Positions 55,182 to 63,991 of a DNA stretch of 64,000 nt are shown here, piece after piece. The stretch covers positions 28,488 to 92,487 of the forward strand of contig URUY01000014.1 in assembly GCA_900551115.1 (NCBI GenBank), in the 5' to 3' direction. The notes under the pieces are model-generated. The model did no database searches. It worked only from the letters and a program-made list of their open reading frames with translations, and was not told where the DNA came from. The position numbers were made by a program, and so were the translations under genes. The DNA comes from an uncultured Lachnospiraceae bacterium (GTDB lineage Bacteria > Bacillota > Clostridia > Lachnospirales > Lachnospiraceae). Position 1 is the stretch's first letter; each line of letters starts with the position of its first letter.

Positions 55182-55604
55182 ATGATAACACCTGATATTA
55201 TAGATAAAACTGATAAAAAAGTGCGTTTGCGGGTACTGCTTTTGTCTGCAATACTGTTTTTTCTGTGTGCGGCTTCTCTTTTTTATATCCTGCGCCTTTA
55301 TAATACAGACACCAAAAATCTGACCGCATATATTTATCAGGAAGGAAATCTTCTTGAAGCCATCAACCTGTCATCCGTTACAGTACCTTATGCTTTTACA
55401 GTCGCTTCCCCGGATGGCGGTTACAATACCATTGAAGTCCGTAAAGGCGCTATCGGCATGACCGACGCCGACTGCCCCGACATGCTCTGCGTTTCCATGG
55501 GCTATGCAGACTCTTCCCTGCTTCCGATTGTCTGCCTGCCTCACGCTCTTGTCATACAAGTGGCGGAAACGTCAGATACCGAACCGGATGTCCTCAGTTA
55601 TTAA
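55182..55604 (+). CDS. NusG domain II protein (EetA-like)
   Basis: The 140-residue protein has an N-terminal membrane helix (about 17-38) and an external NusG-II domain (about 45-130: IEVRKGAIGMTDADCPDMLCVSMG, CLPHALVIQV). Similar proteins accompany a Gx-transporter in flavin-based electron transfer loci (eetA/eetB in Listeria, by recall) and Rnf-like loci. The exact function is not established. It is followed by the Gx-transporter gene. Confidence 0.8.
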   Translation: MITPDIIDKTDKKVRLRVLLLSAILFFLCAASLFYILRLYNTDTKNLTAYIYQEGNLLEAINLSSVTVPYAFTVASPDGGYNTIEVRKGAIGMTDADCPDMLCVSMGYADSSLLPIVCLPHALVIQVAETSDTEPDVLSY

Positions 55605-55656
55605 AAAAGTTTCACAATCACCTAAGTTATTCTGTTTTTTGAGAGGAGTTTCCTTC

Positions 55657-56166
55657 ATGCGCATAAAAAAGCTTGCTACCCTGTCCGTATTTACCGTAAT
55701 TGCCCTGACTATCTTTGTTATAGAAAGTGCCATTCCGCTTTCCGTGCCTATTTCAGGCATCAAGCTGGGACTTTCCAATATCGTTACTTTGATTTTGCTT
55801 CTTAATTTCAGCCCTGCTGACGCCCTTATTGTGCTTCTCGCCCGCATCCTGCTTTCCACTTTCTTTGCAGGACAGGCCATGAGCCTGCTGTACAGCCTGT
55901 GCGGCGGTCTTTTCAGCCTGATAGCCATGTGCCTGATAAACCGCTTTTTATCCGGGCGCTTTATCTTCATCACCAGCATATTCGGCGCTCTGTTCCACAA
56001 TGCCGGTCAGCTTCTGACAGCTTATTTCATTACCCGCACCATCGGCATCCTTTCTTATCTGCCGTTTCTTGTTATCAGCGGCATAGTAACCGGCCTTTTC
56101 ACCGGTCTTTGCGCCCATTATGCACAAAAATATCTCATGCCTTACGTGAAACGCAGGGAGCTGTAG
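55657..56166 (+). CDS. Gx transporter / heptaprenyl diphosphate synthase component I-like (EetB-like)
   Basis: The 169-residue polytopic membrane protein has about five helices, with ISGIKLGLSNIVTLILLLNF and AGQAMSLLYSLCGGLFSLIAM as family features. It resembles ECF-type substrate-binding proteins. The start at 55657 has GAGAGGAG upstream. With its NusG-II neighbour and the divergent ApbE gene it suggests an electron transfer or quinone-related role; this is inference. Confidence 0.8.
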   Translation: MRIKKLATLSVFTVIALTIFVIESAIPLSVPISGIKLGLSNIVTLILLLNFSPADALIVLLARILLSTFFAGQAMSLLYSLCGGLFSLIAMCLINRFLSGRFIFITSIFGALFHNAGQLLTAYFITRTIGILSYLPFLVISGIVTGLFTGLCAHYAQKYLMPYVKRREL

Positions 56167-56201
56167 GGGTTTTCTTTTTGACTGGCTGCTATTGATTCCG
56201 G

Positions 56202-56738
56202 TTAAGATATGCCAAAATGCCTCATATCCGTACTTGATTTCCTGTTCAAAATTATCCCACATATAATTATCGCCACAAAAAAGATAACGATTAGATACCA
56301 TAGATTTTCAAGGCGAAAACCACTATCTAACATCAATCGGCATCCCCAAAAAGCAGGGAAAATACGCCCTATTGTTTCAAGAAAATCAGGCAGCAATTCG
56401 ATAGGGAACATAATCCCTGACAGCATAATTGATGGTAAAAATACAAGTTGTGCTATCATAGTCAGCTTTGCCTGATTTTTACAACCAGCCCTAATATACT
56501 CCCTATACTCAGTGATACAATGATGTATATAGCAAGCGCAAAAAAAAAATGGAAGCTGCACCGGCAAGTTTGCCTCAAACAGTACAGGGGCAAGCAACAA
56601 TATAATAACGCATCTAATCATCAAATGCACAAATGCTGAAAGAAACATTGTAACAAGTCCTAAATAAACAGGTACCCCATTTGCTTTAAAAACTTTTTTT
56701 ACATCACTTCCGTAAGTTTCAATCAATGATGGGGGCAA
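56202..56738 (-). pseudogene. ABC-2 type permease remnant with compensating frameshifts
   Basis: Recognisable permease sequence starts at PSLIETYGSDVKKVFKANG and ends at RHFGIS, but the N-terminal domain expected in this family is missing. A run of ten bases (T in transcript sense, near 56540-56550) has one base too many and a later A-run (near 56475-56480) one too few, so about 20 residues are out of frame. The shifted frame reads FALAIYIIVSLSIGSILGLVV, as expected for a membrane helix. A stop codon lies just upstream in frame. Confidence 0.8.
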
Positions 56739-56759
56739 TCCGATAATTCAACCTGATCT

Positions 56760-57197
56760 TTATCGTTCTGACATATATTGATGTACTTCACCAGAAGTCA
56801 ATTTTCGTATTTGTGTATTTGCGTATTCTTTATATTCTCCAACAGTAAAAACCGGTTTCATGCATTCACATAATTTACCTTTATTCTTTTTCAAGTATAC
56901 CTGCAAATCCTTATCACTTGCAAAAATTTTATAGGAATGTCTGCCCTTTTCATTTTCTATTTCATAAATACCGCAAGATTTCTTCATACTGTAATCAGCA
57001 GTACGCAAATACATTTTTGCAATCTCCAATGACTTGAAAGGAAAATTCCATCTTTGCAGCCCTCGCTTAGGGTCACGTTCAATACAGATACATCGCCCAC
57101 AAGTTCCGCAAATATATTGCGTATGGTTCTGCAAACATTCTATCGGATTTAACAACGGAGTTATTCTAGCTTCATCAATATAACATTCAATACACAC
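56760..57197 (-). CDS. Cys-rich protein of unknown function
   Basis: The 145-residue protein has CIEC (2-5) and CGTCGRCICIE (about 30-40) plus CECM (about 112), possibly metal-binding. The rest is mixed alpha/beta and basic. I do not recognise the family. GTG start at 57197 with AAGGAAG upstream. It stands in a zone of decayed genes, and its own integrity cannot be judged from the sequence. Confidence 0.55.
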   Translation of the reverse strand: MCIECYIDEARITPLLNPIECLQNHTQYICGTCGRCICIERDPKRGLQRWNFPFKSLEIAKMYLRTADYSMKKSCGIYEIENEKGRHSYKIFASDKDLQVYLKKNKGKLCECMKPVFTVGEYKEYANTQIRKLTSGEVHQYMSER

Positions 57198-57326
57198 TAT
57201 AATTTCACTTCCTTAAAAAATCACACTTTCCCACCAACAGACAGAGAGATTTTTGCTTGTCGGGAACCTCCCAAACCCTTGCACACAACCGGCTGTTTTA
57301 AATGACTCTATAAGTTGAAATTGTAT

Positions 57327-57790
57327 CTACTTCCGTATCACATAAATATACCTTGCCATTGTTTCTTTAAACTGCTTTAATGTTTCTGTGACACATTCTG
57401 TTTGCCCTATCAACATATCAAACCATTCTCGATATCCCTCTTTTTCAAATTCAGTTTGGTGAGTTAATGCTGATATTCGTTTTTTCTTAAGTAATTCATA
57501 TGTTTGCTCGGTTATATCTACTACCTTATAACTCATGTCGTTCGCCAATAATGCCTTTGACAGCATAGTGGTATGCATACTTTCCGTTTTGAGCATTACA
57601 TCACCCTCCTGATATCCAACAAAAAATACTCCTTCGGTTTCAACCACCTTTTTACTTGTGCTACAAAAGCCGCCATATCTTTTGCAAAATACATAGTATC
57701 CATAGAAATAATAACATCAAACATTTCTTCGGGATAATCTATTTCTCCAATTATTACTTCTCTAAATTCTACAAACTGGGAGTTGTAAGT
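57327..57790 (-). pseudogene. SAM-dependent methyltransferase, C-terminal remnant
   Basis: Reading from 57790, FVEFREVIIGEIDYPEEMF, then ISMDTMYFAKDMAAFVAQVK and RWLKPK are clear class I methyltransferase motifs. A frameshift near 57633-57640 is followed by GVFFVGYQEGDVM and the rest of the C-terminal half to YIYVIRK. The N-terminal half with the SAM-binding glycine motif is absent here; a probable N-terminal piece is at 58606-58797, with the GNAT gene in between. Confidence 0.8.
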
Positions 57791-57794
57791 TTCG

Positions 57795-58565
57795 TTATTG
57801 TTTGTTCATAGATGCGACCATCTCTGATGATTTCACAGTCATTTGAACCCAAGCAGGTCTAAATCCGCTCCTAATCGCGTTTCTGGCTGATTTTATATTT
57901 GACCATGCACAACAATAAAATGGTACCTTTCCGCGATTAATAATTTCGATAGCCAATCTACTCGTAAGTGCTGATGCAATTCCTTGTTTGCGATACTCAG
58001 GTAGCACATCTACACCAATTTGCCACATAGTATCACAATCAGCAGAACATGCCGCTAATCCAATCAATCTTCCTTTCTCATACGCACCGACTCCAAGTAC
58101 ATCAAGTTCCTTTCTTTCTTCGCAAAGGGCATTACTCCATTCTGTCTTGTATAAATCCTTAAAATCCTCTGCGAAAAGAACTTTCGTTTCATACTTACAT
58201 GGCAATGCTACTAAATCTTCAACATCAGGAAGAAAATATTCTGCCATAAAACAAACTCTATAGCCGTCTTTTTGAAATGCATCATTAAGGATATGCATAT
58301 TAGGTGTTTCAAAACAACGTTCTACTGCATATGTATTGATATATTCTGAAACAGTATCCATATACTTTTCATCTACCGTTGCAACTATATTATTTCCATA
58401 TGAAGTCAAGTCACAAATATGTGGAAGTTTTAAGTATCTTCGTGCATTAATATTTTCTTTCGATACCGTGACAACATTTTGAAACTGTTTAAAATCTTCC
58501 ATCTTGCAATTCGAGTCTATAGCAGATTGTTTCATAGCAATCTGAATAATCATTTCATTTGTCAT
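57795..58565 (-). CDS. GNAT-family N-acetyltransferase
   Basis: The 256-residue protein has a complete C-terminal GNAT core: GVGAYEKGRLIGLAACSA, WQIGVDVLPEYRKQGIASAL (acetyl-CoA loop, about 190-209) and a final strand CCAWSNIKSARNAIRSGF. The N-terminal 120 residues are less conserved. The substrate is unknown. It lies between the two pieces of a broken methyltransferase and looks intact, suggesting it was inserted or that the methyltransferase lost its middle. Confidence 0.85.
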   Translation of the reverse strand: MTNEMIIQIAMKQSAIDSNCKMEDFKQFQNVVTVSKENINARRYLKLPHICDLTSYGNNIVATVDEKYMDTVSEYINTYAVERCFETPNMHILNDAFQKDGYRVCFMAEYFLPDVEDLVALPCKYETKVLFAEDFKDLYKTEWSNALCEERKELDVLGVGAYEKGRLIGLAACSADCDTMWQIGVDVLPEYRKQGIASALTSRLAIEIINRGKVPFYCCAWSNIKSARNAIRSGFRPAWVQMTVKSSEMVASMNKQ

Positions 58566-58605
58566 AATAATCCTCTTTCAATTATACAACTTCATATTTG
58601 TATGA

Positions 58606-58797
58606 TTAGTTATACCCCTTTTGCATTAACAACACATTTCCGAAAAGGGACTTTCCAAAAGCATCTTTACAAAAATCACAGAATGCATTTGCTTTTTCTG
58701 CCATAGCATAAAAAGCTTCATAAGCATCATAAAACAATAAATCTTTTTTATTCATATAGTTCATCCTTTGCTTATAAAGAAACACCCAATTTGTCAA
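58606..58797 (-). pseudogene. SAM-dependent methyltransferase, N-terminal remnant
   Basis: MNKKDLLFYDAYEAFYAMAEK and FCDFCKDAFG match, from memory, the first 40 residues of the same methyltransferase family seen at 57327. After about residue 50 the reading diverges (FGNVLLMQKGYN) and stops. No glycine-rich SAM loop is present. A natural small protein is possible but less likely. Confidence 0.6.
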
Positions 58798-58890
58798 TTT
58801 GTATGCTTAGATTACACCAATCATGCGGTTTTGCGCCCTTCTACACATCTGCATTCTAAATTGTTCTTCTACTATTTTTATATAAAATAA

Positions 58891-59364
58891 TTAATTCCTC
58901 TCCATCAAATAAATGCTAAATGCTTCTCCCCATTCTTTATCTTGTTCAGCATACTTAATACTGATTCTATTTTCAGATTCTTTTTTTATGATAACATACA
59001 TAGTATCTTCCATGTGAGGAAATGACGGCAGCGAAAAATGAATTTCCCTATCTGCAGACTGTTTTTGCACATCTGTTTCATTTGAAATAATATTGAGTAC
59101 TGTCACATCCAAACCTGTTTTGCTACCAAGATATCTTTTTATCTCCAGTTCAATATGCCACTTTTCGCCTAAGTCTTCTATATGTAATGCCACCGCAAGG
59201 CGGTCATAAGAATCCACTCCGTTCTCTCCATGGGTATATTCCTCTCCGTAATAATCTCCTTCCCATGATATCTCTCTGCTCCGCATCATCCATAAAGTAA
59301 CGAACAGAACAAGCATAATTAAATTAACCAAAAGCACAATGTATATTTTAAACTTCTTATTCAA
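58891..59364 (-). CDS. Membrane-anchored protein of unknown function
   Basis: The 157-residue protein has one N-terminal membrane helix (about 7-27) and an extracellular beta-rich part (about 40-155). I do not recognise a family. The upstream region contains the dispersed element copy B. It is expressed, if at all, from an unidentified promoter. Confidence 0.6.
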   Translation of the reverse strand: MNKKFKIYIVLLVNLIMLVLFVTLWMMRSREISWEGDYYGEEYTHGENGVDSYDRLAVALHIEDLGEKWHIELEIKRYLGSKTGLDVTVLNIISNETDVQKQSADREIHFSLPSFPHMEDTMYVIIKKESENRISIKYAEQDKEWGEAFSIYLMERN

Positions 59365-59532
59365 AATGCATTCTCCTCTGACATATCCTATGCCGTATGT
59401 GAAACGATGGTAAATTGTGCAACTCCTATCATGATATACATTAGGCGGTTATACTTCATGCAGTCATCACCTGTTACATTATGCAATTGCCCCGCCTGCA
59501 ACACAATCTTGCCTGTTTGACCTTTTAATCCT

Positions 59533-59650
59533 CATTTCTAAGAGCCATGTCGAAGAGGCAAAGAGAAATTTGCGCAGGCGATTTCTCTGCTGCCATCAGA
59601 GTTATTTATTTTCACTCAGAAACAAACAGCCTTGTAAAAAATCAGCGCAT
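59533..59650 (-). repeat. Dispersed 3'-end element, copy B
   Basis: About 118 bases, 17 bases after the phosphatase stop codon and in the same orientation as copy A at 53654. In minus sense GAGT/ACTC replaces the GAGC/GCTT stem of copy A, and AGAGAAAT/ATTTCTCT forms the second hairpin. No ORF and no terminal repeats typical of an insertion sequence were seen. Confidence 0.75.
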
Positions 59651-59667
59651 CAGCGTGATTTTTCACA

Positions 59668-60129
59668 CTACTTTTCTTTCTTCTTAAGGTATGTGAAAAA
59701 AGCCTCACATCCCTCTTTGACGTCCGCATACGTTGTATCAAAGTCTCCCGTATACCACGGGTCTGCTATTGCTCTCTGTTTACCCGCAAAAGAAAGCAGC
59801 ATATACATTTTCTTCTGCCCGTCACCGCCTGCTATCCGCAGCATGTTCCTTATATTTGCTTCATCCATTCCTATCAGATAATCATATTTATCATAGTCTG
59901 CCCTTGTCATCTGTACTGCCCGATGCCCCGTACAGGAAATGCCTTTCTCCTGCAAAATCCTGCGGGTCCCGTAATGGATGCCGTTGCCTATTTCTTCCGT
60001 GCTGGTAGCAGCAGAATCAATGTAAAAATTGTCACTTTCACCTGCACGGTTCACAATATCTTTCATTACAAATTCTGCCATGGGGGAACGACAGATGTTG
60101 CCGTGGCAGATGAATAGTATTTTTATCAT
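59668..60129 (-). CDS. Low-molecular-weight protein-tyrosine phosphatase
   Basis: The 153-residue protein has the catalytic loop CHGNICRS (Cys8, Arg14) and the general-acid loop DPWYTGDFDTTY near residue 120, complete for the family. It removes phosphate from tyrosine of unknown targets, commonly in exopolysaccharide control. I chose the ATG at 60129 with GGAGTG upstream. Confidence 0.92.
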   Translation of the reverse strand: MIKILFICHGNICRSPMAEFVMKDIVNRAGESDNFYIDSAATSTEEIGNGIHYGTRRILQEKGISCTGHRAVQMTRADYDKYDYLIGMDEANIRNMLRIAGGDGQKKMYMLLSFAGKQRAIADPWYTGDFDTTYADVKEGCEAFFTYLKKKEK

Positions 60130-60302
60130 GTTGTTTTCACTCCTCTTTTTCGTTTCCACAAGGGTTTACAATTCCTTGCAAGCCCTTGGTTTATCTGCGT
60201 TTGTGGGTGTTTCTTCATTCCTTTGCATTTATGTTTCTGCCATATTCTCTTTTACCGTATCTTGGCATAAATCTTCATAATTCTTCGTATTTTTACAGTC
60301 AT

Positions 60303-60390
60303 TTGGTGTAAAATTGGTGTAAGTAAAATGTGCCTGCAATCCGCTTAAACAGCGGTTATTTGAGCCATTTCATCTGCAACTTTGGTGTAA
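60303..60390 (-). repeat. TTGGTGTAA direct repeats beside the integrase
   Basis: Three copies of TTGGTGTAA start at 60303, 60314 and 60382. The first two are 11 bases apart, the spacing known for Tn916 integrase arm-binding repeats; the third lies inside the integrase 3' end. They may mark the left end of the former element. Confidence 0.5.
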
Positions 60391-61374
60391 GAAGCATGGG
60401 TGTACACATTTAAAGTCACCGTAATATCAGCATGTCCCATGAGATATTGCAGTGTTTTTGGATTCATTCCACGCTCTGCCATCCGGGTACAAAAGGTATG
60501 CCGAAGCACATGGGGTGTTATTCTCGGTAACTGCTCCTCGTGGGTGGCATTGTATTTATCAAGCAACCGCTTCATTACATGCTCCAGATGCATTGCTACC
60601 TTAGGCCTACCATCTTTGTCCAACAATAGAAATCCCCTGTAACCATCCACTACCATTTCTTTGCTTGGTTTCTGCCTGTTTGCGATGATATTCAGCAATG
60701 CCTCCTTTACCTCATCCGTCATGTAGATAAAGCGAACACCATTCTCCGTCTTGGTTTCTTCCACATAGTATTTGCCATTCCGAGTTCTGGTTAGCTGATG
60801 GTCTACCCTTATTTTTCGTTCCTCGAAATCCAAATCTGAAAAGGTAATTCCCATGAATTCACTAATTCACATCCCCAAGCAGCACTATTATCTCATCATA
60901 GTACCGACTGAAATGCTCGTCGTTTCGAACATAGTCCAAATACCGTTCCTGTTCTTCCTCGGTCATTGCCACTCTCTTTTGGCTGTTATTCGGTATCAAG
61001 TCCATCCTGAAATCAAAAGGATTTTTCCTGAGGTAGTCATCATTCACAGCCATCTGAAAAGCAGGTTTTAACACACCTTTGATGCTATTGATGCTACTGT
61101 AACCCCGTCCTTTGTCATAAAGATTTAGCAAAAATCTCTTGGCATCTACCACTCTGACTTTGCTTAACTGCTGGTATCCGAATTCCTCTTTGCGTAAAAC
61201 ATTCAGTACAAAATTGTACCCGACTGTGGTGTTGTATCGCGCATTTCTTCTGAGGCTGACATATCGCTCTACCAGTTCGATTACAGTATAACGATACATG
61301 TATGTCAAATCTTTTCTTTAGCTCTCTCCCGCCCTTAACAGCCTGCCTTTGTTGTCCTTTCGCTTGTTCGGCAT
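60345..61374 (-). pseudogene. Broken Tn916-type tyrosine integrase
   Basis: The ATG at 61374 (AAGGAGG upstream) starts MPNKRKDNKGRLLRAGES, close to the Tn916 Int N-terminus, but the next codon is a TAA. After RKD the sequence jumps from the N-terminal domain to the core-binding domain (VIELVERYVSLRRN), an internal deletion. At 60862-60870 a deletion of about five bases shifts frame between IIVLLG and SEFMGIT and removes the box I catalytic Arg. The C-terminal catalytic part keeps HVLRHTFC, GHADITVT and the Tyr region. Not functional as written. Confidence 0.92.
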
Positions 61375-61499
61375 CTATTGCCTCCTTTCCTTCAAAAGCC
61401 TGTAACAGACTTTTCTTCTACGGAACGAGCCTCAAATGCAGTATTTATATCATACCATATGAGGCTCGTTTTATCTAGACATACAACTGTGAATATGGT

Positions 61500-61709
61500 C
61501 TATATCGCACTAACCTGTTCCAGATATTTTTCAAATTCCTTCCGCTTTATCAACCGTTTTGTGCCAATGAACAGGACAAAAGTACACTTATGATTGTTGG
61601 TAATCTCCCGTAGTTTGTGTTCTCCAATGTTAAAATACTCTGCCGCCTCCGTCAAAGTCAGGTTAGATTTCTCCCAAATAGGAATACTTTTGTTCTTTTG
61701 TTTCTCCAC
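61500..61709 (-). CDS. xis: Tn916-family excisionase
   Basis: The 69-residue protein matches Tn916 Xis: SIPIWEKSNLTLTEAAEYFNIGEHKLR is a winged-helix start, and RLIKRKEFEKYLEQ ends it. It bends DNA at the element ends during excision. GTG start at 61709 with GGAGG upstream. It may be intact, but its integrase is dead. Confidence 0.88.
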   Translation of the reverse strand: MEKQKNKSIPIWEKSNLTLTEAAEYFNIGEHKLREITNNHKCTFVLFIGTKRLIKRKEFEKYLEQVSAI

Positions 61710-62397
61710 TAATACCTCCGTTTCTTTCTCTGCTTCTTACTACAAAACAAAATACACTTGGTACAATCTGAACTGTCTTTGGCATAGACATCACAGGAAT
61801 TTCACCTCCGCCACTGCGTGCCGGCTATCTCAAGGAGTATCATTATTCATTATTCTGCTCATCGCACATTCCTGCCACGGAATGCTATTGTCCGGTTTGA
61901 AATCGCTCCACACCTTACTATCCATTTCACAAAGACAGAGGAGAAAATATATCTTTGCAGATGTCTCATGGCGCACCGGCAATCAGCTCCCAGAATAATT
62001 TCTGTATTCAGATTGCTTCCCTATGAACGGATGCTGATCCGTTATTTGTCAAAGTTCAGCGGGAAGTTTCTGTTCCTAAAAACTTCCTCTCATAAGGTAC
62101 TCACAGAAAAATGCGTTTTGACCACCCTGTGATAAGAAAAAATTTCCCCCTTCATTAAGTACTCACACAAAAACGCTTTTTGACACCCCTCTGAAGGTAA
62201 AAAAATACCCTCTCATTAAGTACTCACAGAAAAGTACGGTTTGAGAGGGTATGGAAATATAAAATTTTTATAAAATGCTATTTTTTACAGTAATTCATTT
62301 AATAAATTTATACATTTAATTTTCTGTTGCATATTGGCACTGCCGTAGACATTCAATGTTAATGATACATTTTTATGCCCGCAAATTTCCAAAGGAA
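61710..62397. other. Gene-poor stretch with direct repeats
   Basis: No gene could be supported here. Bases 62086-62250 hold three direct repeats described separately. The rest shows fragments of open reading with several stops in all minus frames and no recognised product. Confidence 0.5.
62086..62251 (-). repeat. Three 61-62-bp direct repeats with terminator-like ends
   Basis: The core TACTCACA starts at 62098, 62160 and 62221. Each unit has CTCATTAAGTACTCACA-type sequence and a CAAAAAGCG-like hairpin. On the minus strand the unit at 62205-62251 ends with ATACCCTCTCA pairing to TGAGAGGGTAT followed by seven Ts, and the middle unit has a shorter CCTTCA/TGAAGG stem with six Ts. They lie downstream of the HNH gene. 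Confidence 0.65.
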
Positions 62398-62400
62398 ACT

Positions 62401-63435
62401 TTACATATCATTTCTTATGTATATCAAGTCTGCCATCCACTTTCCAACTGCATCCTTAAAGGAATTCTGCCCCTTATGCAGATTAATGTTATTCTCTAAA
62501 AAAGCACAAATCGCTTCCTTAGACATTATTCCATTATTGATTGCATCCTGAAGAATTTTCTGCCTGCCAACGTCCGATAACCCTATATTTTTTGCCACAG
62601 CATACCCTAGTTGCTTAAAGGCAGATTCGGATTTCTTAAAATCAAATTTGCCAGCAACCTCTGCCACTGTTTCAGCCACATCCTTCAGTGTCTGATTGTT
62701 CAGCACTCCATGGCTAGTGCTACTCAATTGATTTGTTTTTATTTTTGAATCAATCGCTTTACCAGCAACAGCCGTGACAGCTAATCCCAACCCCACTTCC
62801 GCAACAGTTGTCAATACAGGATGCTTGTCAGAAAAATCCTTAACGGTGTTTGCAACATTTTTGAAACCATCAATTACGGATACTTTGGAAACTCGATTTG
62901 TGTGCAAACTCTTTGCACAGTCACGAGCAGAAACATCTTCTACAACAGACTGTTGTGTGTCTTTGATTGTTGGATCGGTACCAGAACCAGTCTCATTATC
63001 CGCCTGGTCAATCGATTCCACCACAGTATCTACATTACAAGCATCAATTGTAATAACCGGATTACTCAATTCGATTATCTTACAAGGAGTAAATCCATCT
63101 TCATCAAAATCATACGTTATTCCCGTTGCGTAATCATAATAGCCATTGGTAGGTTTTTGCCATCCTCCATGAGCTCGGGTATGTTCTGTACGAGTTAGAA
63201 ACTGTATATTTTCTAGATTCCCTTGATATTCAGGGTATGCTTCAGCACTTTTCATATGATGACCTTCAAATGCTTTTCCATCCTCATCATATGCTTTTCC
63301 TTTGTCTAGATTAAGGATGGCTTTCTGTTCCTCCTCTGTCCAGTCACGAGTTCCTTTTCCTTCTCTTACTAACTCTTGTTCTCTTTCCCACGCTAATCTT
63401 ATAGCTTTACTTGCCTCTGCTGTTCTCCTTGACAT
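62401..63435 (-). CDS. HNH nuclease-like toxin protein with a long C-terminal extension
   Basis: The 344-residue protein has an N-terminal HNH/Endo VII-like nuclease domain (about 25-95): FEGHHMKSAEAYPEY (H59, H60), NLENIQFLTRTEHTRAHGG (H85, H89). Similar domains usually form the C-terminal tip of secreted polymorphic toxins. Here it is at the N-terminus, with no signal or trafficking domain, and about 240 further residues follow, including a hydrophobic segment (VLTTVAEVGLGLAVTAVAG). It lies five bases after the SUKH-type gene, so the pair is probably one operon. The nuclease call is good; the role of the extension is unknown. Confidence 0.8.
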   Translation of the reverse strand: MSRRTAEASKAIRLAWEREQELVREGKGTRDWTEEEQKAILNLDKGKAYDEDGKAFEGHHMKSAEAYPEYQGNLENIQFLTRTEHTRAHGGWQKPTNGYYDYATGITYDFDEDGFTPCKIIELSNPVITIDACNVDTVVESIDQADNETGSGTDPTIKDTQQSVVEDVSARDCAKSLHTNRVSKVSVIDGFKNVANTVKDFSDKHPVLTTVAEVGLGLAVTAVAGKAIDSKIKTNQLSSTSHGVLNNQTLKDVAETVAEVAGKFDFKKSESAFKQLGYAVAKNIGLSDVGRQKILQDAINNGIMSKEAICAFLENNINLHKGQNSFKDAVGKWMADLIYIRNDM

Positions 63436-63439
63436 AGGA

Positions 63440-63865
63440 TCACTCTCCTATCCCAAGCAATTCATTAAGATCACTCAAAAAGGCATAGAAATTCTGATAT
63501 ATTTCATCTTCTTCAATTCTACTAGCTTCATGATTGTAGATAGCAATCTGTTCTCCGCCCTTTTTGCATAGAATAGGATCACCAGAAGCAAGTGCACCGA
63601 TAACCACATATTCTTCATTTGGTCTATCGCTATCATTCACGTCAATCACAGGTTTATGTGCAACACCATACAATTGAACTCCAGCGGGCAAAAAGAATTC
63701 CCCACCATCCGAATATTCTAACCATTCTTTATACTGTACCGGAAGAACTATGCTATTCTTATTTTCAAATGCAAAAATCTGTTCTTTGGATACGCCTTCA
63801 AAAAAACACATTTTCCCTTGTACAGTTATGTTTTCAAGAATATTTTTCAATTCATCCGAAATCAT
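63440..63865 (-). CDS. SMI1/KNR4 (SUKH) family immunity protein
   Basis: The 141-residue protein has the SUKH pattern: IFAFENKNSIVLPVQYKEWLEYSDGGEFF, then YVVIGALASGDPILCKK and a helical end. SUKH proteins neutralise nuclease toxins of many types. It precedes the HNH gene in the transcript, so immunity is made first. RBS GGAGG lies upstream of the ATG at 63865. Confidence 0.85.
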   Translation of the reverse strand: MISDELKNILENITVQGKMCFFEGVSKEQIFAFENKNSIVLPVQYKEWLEYSDGGEFFLPAGVQLYGVAHKPVIDVNDSDRPNEEYVVIGALASGDPILCKKGGEQIAIYNHEASRIEEDEIYQNFYAFLSDLNELLGIGE

Positions 63866-63947
63866 AATTTTCCTCCGTTCTTTTTCAACAAATACGAAAC
63901 TAGCACATCTTAAAACTTCTTACTCCTTTCAGCGTAAGAAAGTAATA

Positions 63948-63991
63948 GGCGTTTGCGAAACGCCACAAGCCGCATAAATACGGCATTTTTT
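63948..63991 (+). terminator. Two hairpins near the window end
   Basis: GGCGTTT-GCG-AAACGCC (63948-63964) and GCCG...CGGC (63969-63984) followed by ATTTTTT make a terminator-like array on the plus strand. No plus-strand gene in the window leads into it. Confidence 0.45.

Noticed and set aside
58606..58797. A stand-alone 63-residue protein
   Set aside because: Its start resembles the first residues of the methyltransferase whose C-terminal part lies at 57327, and its end looks like read-through.
53654..59650. The two dispersed element copies as ends of one transposon
   Set aside because: They are direct, not inverted, and the genes between them are ordinary chromosomal genes.
60862..61308. 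An independent small integrase-like protein
   Set aside because: It continues in another frame as the catalytic domain at 60345; the two are halves of one broken gene.
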